A stretch of 5,824 bases of DNA from Burkholderiaceae bacterium (GTDB lineage Bacteria > Pseudomonadota > Gammaproteobacteria > Burkholderiales > Burkholderiaceae_C), in the NCBI GenBank assembly GCA_017999135.1, contig JAGOBT010000230.1:1-5824 (forward strand), written 5' to 3'. Made by a program: the position numbers and the translations under genes. The notes beneath the pieces were generated by a model. It made no database searches. It had not been told where the DNA came from and was given only the letters and a program-made list of their open reading frames with translations. Shown here piece after piece: positions 1 to 5,365 of this stretch. How positions within the stretch are numbered: position 1 is the stretch's first letter; the number at the start of each line of letters is the position of its first letter.

Positions 1-413
1 CCCGGCGGCCACGCCAAGCACCTGCCCGCCCTGCACCCGCACCTGGCTCACGCCGAACGCGCCGTCCACCGGCGGTGTGATGGGCGGAACCATGTCGAAG
101 CTCACGAGGTCGCCGCGTTTTGCTCCATGAAGTTGTTGACGTCGGTCCCTGCCTGGTAGAGCCGCAGTCTGGCGCTTTGAACGGTCGCCCCGGCGCACAG
201 GCCGGATGAGGCGGAGTAGGTGCCATCGACTTGCCCGCTGCAGGCGTCAGGCACCGAGAACACGGCCCGCACCTGGTACGACAACCCCGGCAGGAACGCG
301 CCGAACAACGGATCCCAGTTCCCCGTCACCAGCCCGGCGTGCGCGCCGAGTGGGCTGGCCATCGCCAGCACAAGGGCGGCGCGGGTGGCGATGGGGGTCA
401 GGGCGTGGCGCAT
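1..413 (-). pseudogene. 5' part of a secreted protein gene, frameshifted and cut by the window edge
   Basis: The chosen ATG (complement of 411-413) gives a clear signal peptide: basic n-region MRHALTPIATR, hydrophobic stretch AALVLAMASPLG, and a likely signal peptidase I cut after AHA (residue 26). The mature part begins GLVTGNWDPLFG and has two cysteines (58 and 73), so an exported, probably beta-rich protein is likely. The reading frame stops at 102-104 after 103 residues. From the A-run at 118-121 (read AAAA on the minus strand) another frame stays open to the edge with plausible coding content, including KRGDLVSFDMVPP. One extra A would join NNFMEQ directly to KRGDLVSFD, so a single-base deletion or a sequencing error is the simplest reading. 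The N-terminal style recalls PEP-CTERM-sorted proteins of Burkholderiales, but the C-terminal sorting signal would lie outside the window, so this is a guess. No strong Shine-Dalgarno precedes the ATG. In-frame starts further upstream would bury the signal peptide. Confidence 0.6.
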
Positions 414-529
414 GGGGTGTCCGGAGCGTTGGGGTGTTGGCAACTGGGCAACTTCCGCACAAAACCGGGCAGAAGTGGCGAAGGCTGCATTGGACGGCAG
501 GACTTCACGGTTGGCAGCCGCTTTCATGC

Positions 530-554
530 GGGGTGACCCCCCTTGGCCCGGGGG
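530..554 (+). other. Mutually exclusive G/C-tract hairpins in the leader region
   Basis: GGGG at 530-533 can pair with CCCC at 537-540 around a TGA loop. CCCCC at 538-542 can instead pair with GGGGG at 550-554 around a seven-base loop. The two foldings compete for the same C-run. No U-tract follows on either strand, so this is not an intrinsic terminator. It may be only a by-product of high GC content. Confidence 0.3.
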
Positions 555-572
555 TGGCAGCATGGCCTTGGG

Positions 573-586
573 CATGCGCACGCATG
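573..586. promoter_or_regulatory. Perfect inverted repeat CATGCG-CA-CGCATG
   Basis: Six-base arms (573-578 and 581-586) flank a two-base spacer, a form typical of a dimeric regulator's operator. It overlaps the first half-site pair of the GCAC/GTGC cluster. No bound regulator can be named from the sequence. Confidence 0.3.
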
Positions 587-661
587 GTGCAACCCGAGCC
601 GCATGCACAGGCAAGGTGCGCACAGCCGGGCCTGCAGTGCAACAGGCACCTGCGCTGTGCG
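575..661. promoter_or_regulatory. Cluster of GCAC/GTGC inverted half-sites upstream of the glutaminase
   Basis: Eight copies of the half-site lie in 85 bases: GCAC at 578, 605, 620 and 646, and GTGC at 587, 616, 637 and 657. Two pairs have identical geometry, GCAC-N7-GTGC (605-619 and 646-660). A third, degenerate pair is GCGC-N7-GTGC (576-590), which also contains an exact GCAC-N5-GTGC (578-590). The N7 spacing and the TGGTGCA half at 585-591 resemble NtrC boxes (TGCACC-N5-GGTGCA). A nitrogen regulator next to a glutaminase would make sense. Against this, the last site ends about 25 bases before the start codon, leaving no room for a downstream sigma-54 promoter. A different dimeric regulator or a repressor role is therefore equally possible. 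Confidence 0.4.
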
Positions 662-685
662 CATGGTTCTTGCCAGTGCCCGGTG

Positions 686-2530
686 ATGACGCCCGCGCCG
701 CCCGCCGCCCCCTCGCCGATCCAGGCCTACCTGGACACCCTGCACCGCAGCTTCAGCAGCCTGGCCACCGGCGAGGTGGCCACCTACATCCCCGAACTGG
801 CCAAGGTCGCGCCCGACAGCTTCGGCATCGTGCTGGCCACGGTGGACGGCCAGGTCTACGAGGCGGGCGACACCCGGCTGCCGTTCTCGATCCAGTCGGT
901 GTCCAAGCCCTTCGTCTACGGCGTGGCGCTGGAAGACCGGGGGCGCGACCGGGTCGAGCAGGCCATCGGCATGGAGCCCACCGGCGACCCGTTCAACGCC
1001 ATCAGCCTGGAGCCCGGCACCGGCCGGCCGCTGAACCCGATGATCAACGCCGGCGCGATTGCCGCCGCGTCCCTGGTGGCCGGTGACAGCGAGCAGGCGC
1101 GGCTGGCCCGCGTGCTGGGCGCGCTGTCGGCCTTTGCAGGCCGGCCGCTGGACATCGACCAGGCCATCTTCGATTCCGAGCGCGACACCGGCCACCGCAA
1201 CCGCGCCATCGGCCACATGCTGCGCAACCACGGCATCGTCGATGGCGACCCCGAGCCGGCGCTGGGCCTGTACTTCCGCCAATGCGCGGTGCGGGTCGAT
1301 TGCCGTGATCTGGCGCTGATGGCCGCCACCCTGGCCAACGGGGGCCGCAATCCGCTGACGGGCGCGCAGGCGGTGCACAGCCGGTTCATCGAGCCGATGC
1401 TCAGCCTGATGACCACCTGCGGCATGTACGACTACTCCGGCGCGTGGGTCTACAACGTGGGCCTGCCGGCCAAGAGCGGCGTGGGCGGCGGCATCATCGC
1501 CGTGCTGCCGGGGCAACTGGGCATCGGCGTGTATTCACCGCGGCTCGACGCCCGTGGCAACAGCGCCCGCGGCGTGGCCGTGTGCCAGCGCATCAGCAGC
1601 GACCTGGGCCTGCACTTCCTGCAGCCGCCGCGGCCGTCGGTGTCGACGGTGCGGGCGCGCTACACCCTGCAGAACGTGCGTTCCAAGCGCCGGCGCACGG
1701 CGGCCGAGGGCCGCCAGCTGGATGCGCTGGGCCCGCAGGCCGAGGTGTTCGAGCTGCAGGGCGACCTGCGCTTCGCCACGCTGGAACCGGTGCTGCGCGC
1801 CATGGTGGCTGGCAGCGCCCAGCTGACCGTGCTCGATTTCAAGCGGGTGGGCCATGTGGACAACGGCGCCGCCCGCATGCTGGCCGGCCTGGCCAGCCGC
1901 TGCGCGGCGCTGGGCCAGCACCTGGTGCTGAGCCGGGTGCGCCGTGGCGAAACCCTGGGCGGGCTGGACGGCCTGCTGGCGCCGCAGGCGATCCCGGTGG
2001 TGCACTACCAGCCGGCGCTGGACGCCGCGCTGGAATGGTGTGAACGCCGCCTGCTGGCCCACCCGGCCGACAGCGGCGCGGCGCATGGTGTGCAGTCGCT
2101 GGCCGACAACCGGCTGTGCCGCGGCCTGTCGGCCGACGAGGTGGCGCAACTGCAGGCACTGCTGCAGCGCAGCCAACATGAATCGGGCACGCTGATCGTG
2201 CAGCGCGGCCAGCCGGCCGATGCGCTGTACCTGCTGGTGGGCGGCGAGGTGAGCGTGATCGTCGGCCTGCCCGGCGGCGGCCACAAGCGCCTGTCCACGT
2301 TGTCGGCCGGCATGGTGTTCGGCGAGGCGGCCCTGATCGCCGGCGGCCAGCGTTCGGCCGACGTGCGGGCCGACACCGCGGTCGACTGCTGGGCGCTGCG
2401 CGCCGAGGTCTTCGAGGGGCTGAAGCAGGCCCAACCCCGCCTGGCCATCACCCTGCTGCACAACCTGCTGGCCAGCGCCAGCGACACCATCGGCCGGCTG
2501 ACGGCCGAGGTGGCGGCGCTGGAGGGCTGA
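686..2530 (+). CDS. glsA: Glutaminase with C-terminal STAS and cyclic-nucleotide-binding domains
   Basis: This 614-residue cytoplasmic protein should hydrolyse L-glutamine to L-glutamate and ammonia. Residues 1-312 match the serine-dependent (beta-lactamase-like) glutaminase family, whose stand-alone members are about 310 residues. All expected active-site residues are visible: Ser71-x-x-Lys74 (QSVSKPF), Asn121 (MINAGAI), Glu165, Asn172 (GHRNRAI), Tyr196, Tyr248 (CGMYDYSG) and Val266 (AKSGVGGG). A basic linker (about 320-340) leads to a STAS-like domain (about 350-455; DFKRVGHVDNGAARML), where the Ser/Thr that is phosphorylated in anti-sigma antagonists is Asn393 or Gly394. Residues 475-600 form a cyclic-nucleotide-binding domain whose phosphate-binding cassette is intact (FGEAAL at 545-550, then Arg556-Ser557-Ala558). 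The start is ATG 686; an in-frame GTG lies just before it at 683, and neither has a clear Shine-Dalgarno. The frame is open upstream to 206, but that stretch opposes another gene and looks non-coding. Activity controlled by cAMP or cGMP is inference. Confidence 0.92.
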   Translation: MTPAPPAAPSPIQAYLDTLHRSFSSLATGEVATYIPELAKVAPDSFGIVLATVDGQVYEAGDTRLPFSIQSVSKPFVYGVALEDRGRDRVEQAIGMEPTGDPFNAISLEPGTGRPLNPMINAGAIAAASLVAGDSEQARLARVLGALSAFAGRPLDIDQAIFDSERDTGHRNRAIGHMLRNHGIVDGDPEPALGLYFRQCAVRVDCRDLALMAATLANGGRNPLTGAQAVHSRFIEPMLSLMTTCGMYDYSGAWVYNVGLPAKSGVGGGIIAVLPGQLGIGVYSPRLDARGNSARGVAVCQRISSDLGLHFLQPPRPSVSTVRARYTLQNVRSKRRRTAAEGRQLDALGPQAEVFELQGDLRFATLEPVLRAMVAGSAQLTVLDFKRVGHVDNGAARMLAGLASRCAALGQHLVLSRVRRGETLGGLDGLLAPQAIPVVHYQPALDAALEWCERRLLAHPADSGAAHGVQSLADNRLCRGLSADEVAQLQALLQRSQHESGTLIVQRGQPADALYLLVGGEVSVIVGLPGGGHKRLSTLSAGMVFGEAALIAGGQRSADVRADTAVDCWALRAEVFEGLKQAQPRLAITLLHNLLASASDTIGRLTAEVAALEG

Positions 2531-2534
2531 TCAG
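2527..2534. other. Back-to-back stop codons forming CTGATCAG
   Basis: The glutaminase TGA (2528-2530) directly abuts the complement of the SDR gene's TGA (2531-2533). The result is a perfect 8-base palindrome at a zero-gap convergent junction. No terminator hairpin with a U-tract was seen on either side, so transcripts from both genes probably run into each other. Confidence 0.85.
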
Positions 2535-3334
2535 TAGTGGATGGCCCGCGGCGCGCCGCCGCCCACGCAGACCGCATCGCCATTGATGGCGCGTGACTTC
2601 GGCGAGCACAGAAAGGCCACCACCCAGGCCACCTCGGTCGCGTCCACCAGGTGCTGGATCGAGTTGCCGGTCGCCATCTGCGCCTCCAGCGCGGCCGGGT
2701 CCACGCCCTGGGCGGCGGCGCGGGCGGCCACCAGCGGGGCGGTGCGCTCGGTGCGGGTGATGCCGGGGTGCACCACCGTCACCTGGATGCCGGCCGGGCC
2801 CAGCTCGTCGGCCATGTTCTTGGCCAGCGCGGCCACCGCCACGTTGCGGATGCTGCCCACCGTGTTGCCGGTCTGCCGCGCCGCCAGCCCGCTGACGTGC
2901 ACGATGCGGCCCCAGCCCGCCGCGCGCATGCCCGGCACCACCGCCTGGCTGCAGCGGATGTAGCCCATCACCTTGACGTCCAGCTCGCCCTGGAAGAACG
3001 CGCCGGTGATGTCGCCCAGCTTGGGCGGGCCGGCGTAGCCCGCCGGCTCGGCGGCGGCGTTCACCAGGATGTGAATCGGCCCGCCCAGGCCGACGGCGGC
3101 CTGGGCCACGGCGGCCTGCACCGCCGCATCGTCGCGGGTGTCGGCCACCACGCCCAGCACGGTGCGGCCGGTCTCGGCCGACAGCTCGGCAGCGGCCGCG
3201 GCCAGCGTGGCCGCGTCGCGCGCCAGCAGCGCCACGCTGGCGCCTTCCTGCGCCAGCACGCGGGCGATGGCCTTGCCGATGCCCCGGCTGCCGCCGGTGA
3301 CCAGGGCGCGCTTGCCGCTCAGTTCCAGATCCAT
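2531..3334 (-). CDS. Atypical short-chain dehydrogenase/reductase lacking the classical catalytic residues
   Basis: This 267-residue, soluble, single-domain Rossmann protein has normal SDR length. The coenzyme motif TGGSRGIG (13-20) is intact, and Arg17 plus LLARD (36-40) are consistent with NADP(H) or NAD(H) binding. The family NNAG motif is altered to VNAAAEP (91-97). Where classical members have the active-site Asn, the helix reads DVKVMG (Lys121). The serine region reads HVSGLAAR, with Ser148 or Gly149 at the catalytic position. Alignment through AVAALAKN puts Gly160 and Asn164 where YxxxK should be (GSIRN, 160-164). A comparable G-S-x-x-N pattern occurs in some annotated SDRs, so this may be a real subfamily rather than decay; the rest of the fold, including VVHPGITRTE (187-196), looks well kept. 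The substrate is unknown. The ATG at 3334 has AGGGG about eight bases upstream and starts directly before the fold; a start at 3418 would add an unconvincing leader. The gene diverges from the GST operon. Confidence 0.85.
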   Translation of the reverse strand: MDLELSGKRALVTGGSRGIGKAIARVLAQEGASVALLARDAATLAAAAAELSAETGRTVLGVVADTRDDAAVQAAVAQAAVGLGGPIHILVNAAAEPAGYAGPPKLGDITGAFFQGELDVKVMGYIRCSQAVVPGMRAAGWGRIVHVSGLAARQTGNTVGSIRNVAVAALAKNMADELGPAGIQVTVVHPGITRTERTAPLVAARAAAQGVDPAALEAQMATGNSIQHLVDATEVAWVVAFLCSPKSRAINGDAVCVGGGAPRAIHY

Positions 3335-3368
3335 GGGGTGCCCCTGCGATGGTGGTGAAGGCGCCAGC

Positions 3369-3396
3369 TTACGCGGGCCGGCCCGGGCGCTACAGT
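3369..3396 (+). promoter_or_regulatory. Possible sigma-70 promoter of the GST-aldolase operon
   Basis: TACAGT at 3391-3396 matches four of six bases of the -10 consensus. The best -35 candidate, TTACGC (3369-3374) at 16-base spacing, is poor. Initiation near 3403 would put the whole hairpin region (3406-3477) in the mRNA leader. This is a weak call based on position and the -10 only. Confidence 0.25.
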
Positions 3397-3405
3397 CCGG
3401 TGATG

Positions 3406-3444
3406 CCCCCACACTCACTGCGTTCGTTGCCCCCCGAGGGGGCC
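3406..3444. repeat. REP-like element with a G/C hairpin
   Basis: The element has a C-run (3406-3410), then ACACTCACTGCGTTCGTTG, then a perfect hairpin: GCCCCC (3429-3434), loop CGA, GGGGGC (3438-3443). From memory, sequences of the form CACTCGCTGCGCTCGCTGCCCCCCGAGGGGGC are widely scattered between genes in Comamonadaceae and related genomes, and this looks like one copy. Only one copy occurs in this window, so repetition cannot be shown here. The hairpin lacks a following U-tract, so it is not a standard terminator. Confidence 0.5.
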
Positions 3445-3477
3445 TTCAGTTCCTTCGGAACGGCCGTGCGGAACTGA
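3441..3477 (+). promoter_or_regulatory. Competing hairpins that can mask the GST ribosome-binding site
   Basis: TCAGTTCC (3446-3453) is exactly complementary to GGAACTGA (3470-3477), which contains the likely Shine-Dalgarno bases GGA just before the ATG at 3479. The same CAGTTCC strand can instead pair locally, GTTCC (3449-3453) with GGAAC (3457-3461), extended by GGCC (3441-3444) with GGCC (3462-3465). The two folds exclude each other: one hides the ribosome-binding site and the other frees it. The base pairing is seen directly; a regulatory role is inference. Confidence 0.4.
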
Positions 3478-3478
3478 C

Positions 3479-4210
3479 ATGACCTACGAACTGCACTACT
3501 GGCCCACCATCCCGGGCCGCGGCGAATTCGTGCGGCTGGCCCTGGAAGCCGCCGGCGCCGCCTATGTCGACGTGGCGCGCGGCGATGAAGCCGCCGGCCA
3601 GGGCCTGCCCGCCATGCAGACGCTGATGCGCGACCGCCAGCAGCCGCACCTGCCGTTCGCCCCGCCGTTCCTGAAGGACGGCGCGCTGCTGATCGGCCAG
3701 ACCGCCACCATCCTGCAGCACCTGGGACCCACGCTGAAGCTGGTGGGGCGCAGTGACGCTGCCCGGGTGTGGACACAGCAGATCCAGCTCACCATCGCCG
3801 ACATGGTGACCGAGGCGCACGACACCCACCACCCCATCGCCAGCAGCCTGTTCTACGAAGACCAGCAGCCCGAGGCGCTGCGCCGCGCGGCGGTCTTCTG
3901 CCGCGAGCGTTTGCCCAAGTACCTGCAGTGGTTCGAGACCATCATCAGCCGCAACCCGGCCGGCAGCCGCCACCTGGTGGGCGGCAAGCTGAGCTATGCC
4001 GATCTGTCGCTGTTCCAGCTGGTCGAGGGCCTGCGCTACGCCTTTCCGCGCGCCACCCAGGCGGTGCTGGCGGGTACCCCCGGCGTGCTGGCGCTGCAGG
4101 GCCGGGTGGCGGCGCTGCCGAAGGTGAAGGCCTACCTGGCCAGCCCGCGGCGCCTGCCGTTCAACCAGCAGGGCATCTTCCGCCAGTACCCCGAACTGGA
4201 CATCGTGTAG
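3479..4210 (+). CDS. Glutathione S-transferase family protein
   Basis: This 243-residue soluble protein has the GST layout. An N-terminal thioredoxin-like domain (about 1-85) opens with YELHYWPTIPGRGEFVRLAL, the pattern of tyrosine-type (sigma/pi-like) GSTs; Tyr7 is the likely glutathione-activating residue. The cis-proline region is APPFLKDG (Pro63), followed by the glutathione-contacting IGQTATILQHLG (Gln74-Thr75, where QS is usual). The helical C-terminal domain (about 95-225) carries LSYADLSLFQL with the Ser172-x-x-Asp175 helix cap. The family conjugates glutathione to electrophiles or acts as a peroxidase or isomerase; the substrate here cannot be told. The length is slightly above the typical 200-230. 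GGA at 3470-3472 serves as a modest Shine-Dalgarno inside an inverted repeat. The stop is three bases before the next ATG, so the two genes are almost certainly co-transcribed. Confidence 0.9.
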   Translation: MTYELHYWPTIPGRGEFVRLALEAAGAAYVDVARGDEAAGQGLPAMQTLMRDRQQPHLPFAPPFLKDGALLIGQTATILQHLGPTLKLVGRSDAARVWTQQIQLTIADMVTEAHDTHHPIASSLFYEDQQPEALRRAAVFCRERLPKYLQWFETIISRNPAGSRHLVGGKLSYADLSLFQLVEGLRYAFPRATQAVLAGTPGVLALQGRVAALPKVKAYLASPRRLPFNQQGIFRQYPELDIV

Positions 4211-4213
4211 ACC

Positions 4214-5365
4214 ATGGCCGACCTGCCCGCACTGCCGCCCGCTGCCCGCCCGGGTGATGCGATCACCGCCATCGACACCCCCGCCCTGGTGCTCGACCTG
4301 GATGCCTTCGAGCGCAACCTGGATGCGATGCAGGCCGCCGCCACCGCGGCCGGCGTGGCCCTGCGCCCGCATGCCAAGGCGCACAAGACGCCGGCCATCG
4401 CGCTGGCCCAGCTGCAGCGCGGCGCAGTGGGCATCTGCTGCCAGAAGGTGAGCGAGGCGCTGCCCTTCCTGCAGGCCGGCGTGGCCGACATCCACATCAG
4501 CAACCAGACGGTGGGCCCGGCCAAGGCCACGCTGCTGGCGCAGCTGGCGCGGCACGGCCGCTTCAGCGTCTGCGTGGACCACGTGCAGCAGGTGGCCGAC
4601 CTGGCCGCCGCCACCGCTGCCCAGGGCAGCCAGTTGCGGGTGTTCATCGAGATCGACATCGGCCAGGGCCGCTGCGGCGTGGCCGATGCGCCGGCCGTGT
4701 TGCGCCTGCTGGATGCGCTGGCGCCGCACCCGCAGCTGCAGTTTGGCGGCCTGCAGGCCTACCAGGGCGGCGTGCAGCATGTGCGCGGCCATGCCCAGCG
4801 GCGTGATGCAGCCGCACAGGCGGCCGAGCGCACGGCCGCCGTGGTGGCGGCGCTGGCGGTGGCCGGCGTGGCCTGCCCGGTGGTGACCGGCGGCGGCAGC
4901 GGCAGTGTCGAATTCGACCTGGCCAGCGGCGTCTACACCGAGCTGCAGCCCGGCAGCTATGTGTTCATGGACGGCGACTACGGCCGCAACGAAGCCGGCG
5001 CCGGGCTGCGCTTTCAGCACAGCCTGTTCATCGCCAGCACGGTGATGAGTGTGGGCGGCGGCGGCCGCTGCATCCTGGACGCGGGCCTGAAGTCGCTGGC
5101 GGTGGATTCGGGCCTGCCCACGCTGTGGCAGGGCGGCGCCGCCAGCGCCACGCTGGCCTACACCGCCGCCAACGACGAGCACGGCATCGTGCGGCTGGTG
5201 GACGGCGCACCCGCCGGCGCCGCGTTGCCGCCGCTGGGCAGCCAGCTGCTGCTGGTGCCCGGCCATTGCGACCCCACGCTGAACCTGCACGACCAGCTGG
5301 TGGCGGTGCGCGGCGGCGTGGTGCAGGCCCTGTGGCCTGTGGCCGCACGCGGCTTCAGCCGCTGA
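4214..5365 (+). CDS. D-threonine aldolase / D-serine dehydratase-family PLP enzyme
   Basis: This 383-residue protein matches fold-type III PLP enzymes with an alanine-racemase-like barrel (about 20-260) and a C-terminal beta domain (about 265-380). TPALVLDLDAFERNL (22-36) precedes RPHAKAHK (51-58), where Lys55 is the probable PLP lysine. Also visible are the barrel motif IDIGQGRCG (147-155), the phosphate-binding glycine run VTGGGSGS (224-231), and LDAGLKSL (288-295). The C-terminal metal site reads PGHCDPTLNLHD: His351-x-Asp353 corresponds to the metal pair of D-threonine aldolases, whereas eukaryotic D-serine dehydratases have His-x-Cys. This favours an aldolase cleaving D-3-hydroxy-amino acids to glycine plus an aldehyde, using a divalent metal. 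The real substrate is unproven. The ATG is three bases after the GST stop with a poor Shine-Dalgarno, suggesting translational coupling. The 3' end overlaps the convergent next gene by 11 bp. Confidence 0.88.
   Translation: MADLPALPPAARPGDAITAIDTPALVLDLDAFERNLDAMQAAATAAGVALRPHAKAHKTPAIALAQLQRGAVGICCQKVSEALPFLQAGVADIHISNQTVGPAKATLLAQLARHGRFSVCVDHVQQVADLAAATAAQGSQLRVFIEIDIGQGRCGVADAPAVLRLLDALAPHPQLQFGGLQAYQGGVQHVRGHAQRRDAAAQAAERTAAVVAALAVAGVACPVVTGGGSGSVEFDLASGVYTELQPGSYVFMDGDYGRNEAGAGLRFQHSLFIASTVMSVGGGGRCILDAGLKSLAVDSGLPTLWQGGAASATLAYTAANDEHGIVRLVDGAPAGAALPPLGSQLLLVPGHCDPTLNLHDQLVAVRGGVVQALWPVAARGFSR
5355..5365. other. Tail-to-tail overlap of convergent genes
   Basis: The aldolase stop (5363-5365, plus) and the stop of the right-hand gene (5357-5355, minus) cross by 11 bases. 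No terminator can sit between the genes; any terminator must lie inside coding sequence. Overlapping 3' transcript ends are expected. Confidence 0.8.

Larger units (their letters stand above)
414..685. other. Divergent intergenic region between secreted-protein gene and glutaminase
   Basis: These 272 bases separate two divergent starts and must hold both promoters. No convincing sigma-70 hexamer pair was found on either strand. The segment holds alternative G/C-tract hairpins (530-554) and a cluster of GCAC/GTGC half-sites (576-660), listed separately. Open frames crossing it in both directions run into the neighbouring genes, but their translations are rich in Arg, Pro and Gly and look non-coding. 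On the minus strand, 676-661 reads CTGGCAAGAACCATGC. This has the GG-N10-GC spacing of a sigma-54 promoter, pointing toward the secreted-protein gene, but such matches are common by chance in GC-rich DNA. Confidence 0.6.
3335..3478. other. Divergent intergenic region, SDR gene / GST operon
   Basis: These 144 bases carry the promoters of both divergent units. The left half (3335-3405) has possible promoter elements. The right half (3406-3478) is almost wholly taken up by inverted repeats, described separately. On the minus strand a poor -10 candidate, TAAGCT (3371-3366), precedes the SDR start by about 32 bases. Confidence 0.6.

Noticed and set aside
115..125. Programmed -1 ribosomal frameshift at the A-run of the secreted protein gene
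   Set aside because: The sequence AGCAAAACG is not a canonical X-XXY-YYZ slippery heptamer in the needed register, and no strong downstream structure was identified. Deletion or sequencing error is simpler.
414..623. Upstream extension of the minus-strand secreted protein to a start at 623
   Set aside because: It would put about 70 unlike residues before an obvious signal peptide, whose own ATG at 413 is the natural start.
661..676. Sigma-54 promoter (GG-N10-GC) on the minus strand toward the secreted-protein gene
   Set aside because: Only the GG/GC core and part of the TGGCA match. It lies over 240 bases from the start codon, and such matches are frequent by chance at this GC content.
206..685. 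In-frame upstream extension of the glutaminase frame (160 extra residues)
   Set aside because: The translation is rich in Arg, Pro and Gly with no domain pattern, overlaps the opposing secreted-protein gene, and the glutaminase family starts at about the 686 ATG.
524..1516. 330-residue minus-strand frame opposite the glutaminase domain
   Set aside because: It is a composition artefact opposite a gene with every catalytic residue in place, and has no recognisable motif.
3429..3443. Rho-independent terminator
   Set aside because: The hairpin is strong, but neither strand has a U-tract after it, and it sits upstream of a gene start rather than after a gene end.
3446..5290. 614-residue open frame on the minus strand opposite the GST and aldolase genes
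   Set aside because: It is low-complexity, Gln/His/Ala/Gly-rich, and antisense to two genes with clear family motifs; long antisense frames are normal in GC-rich DNA.
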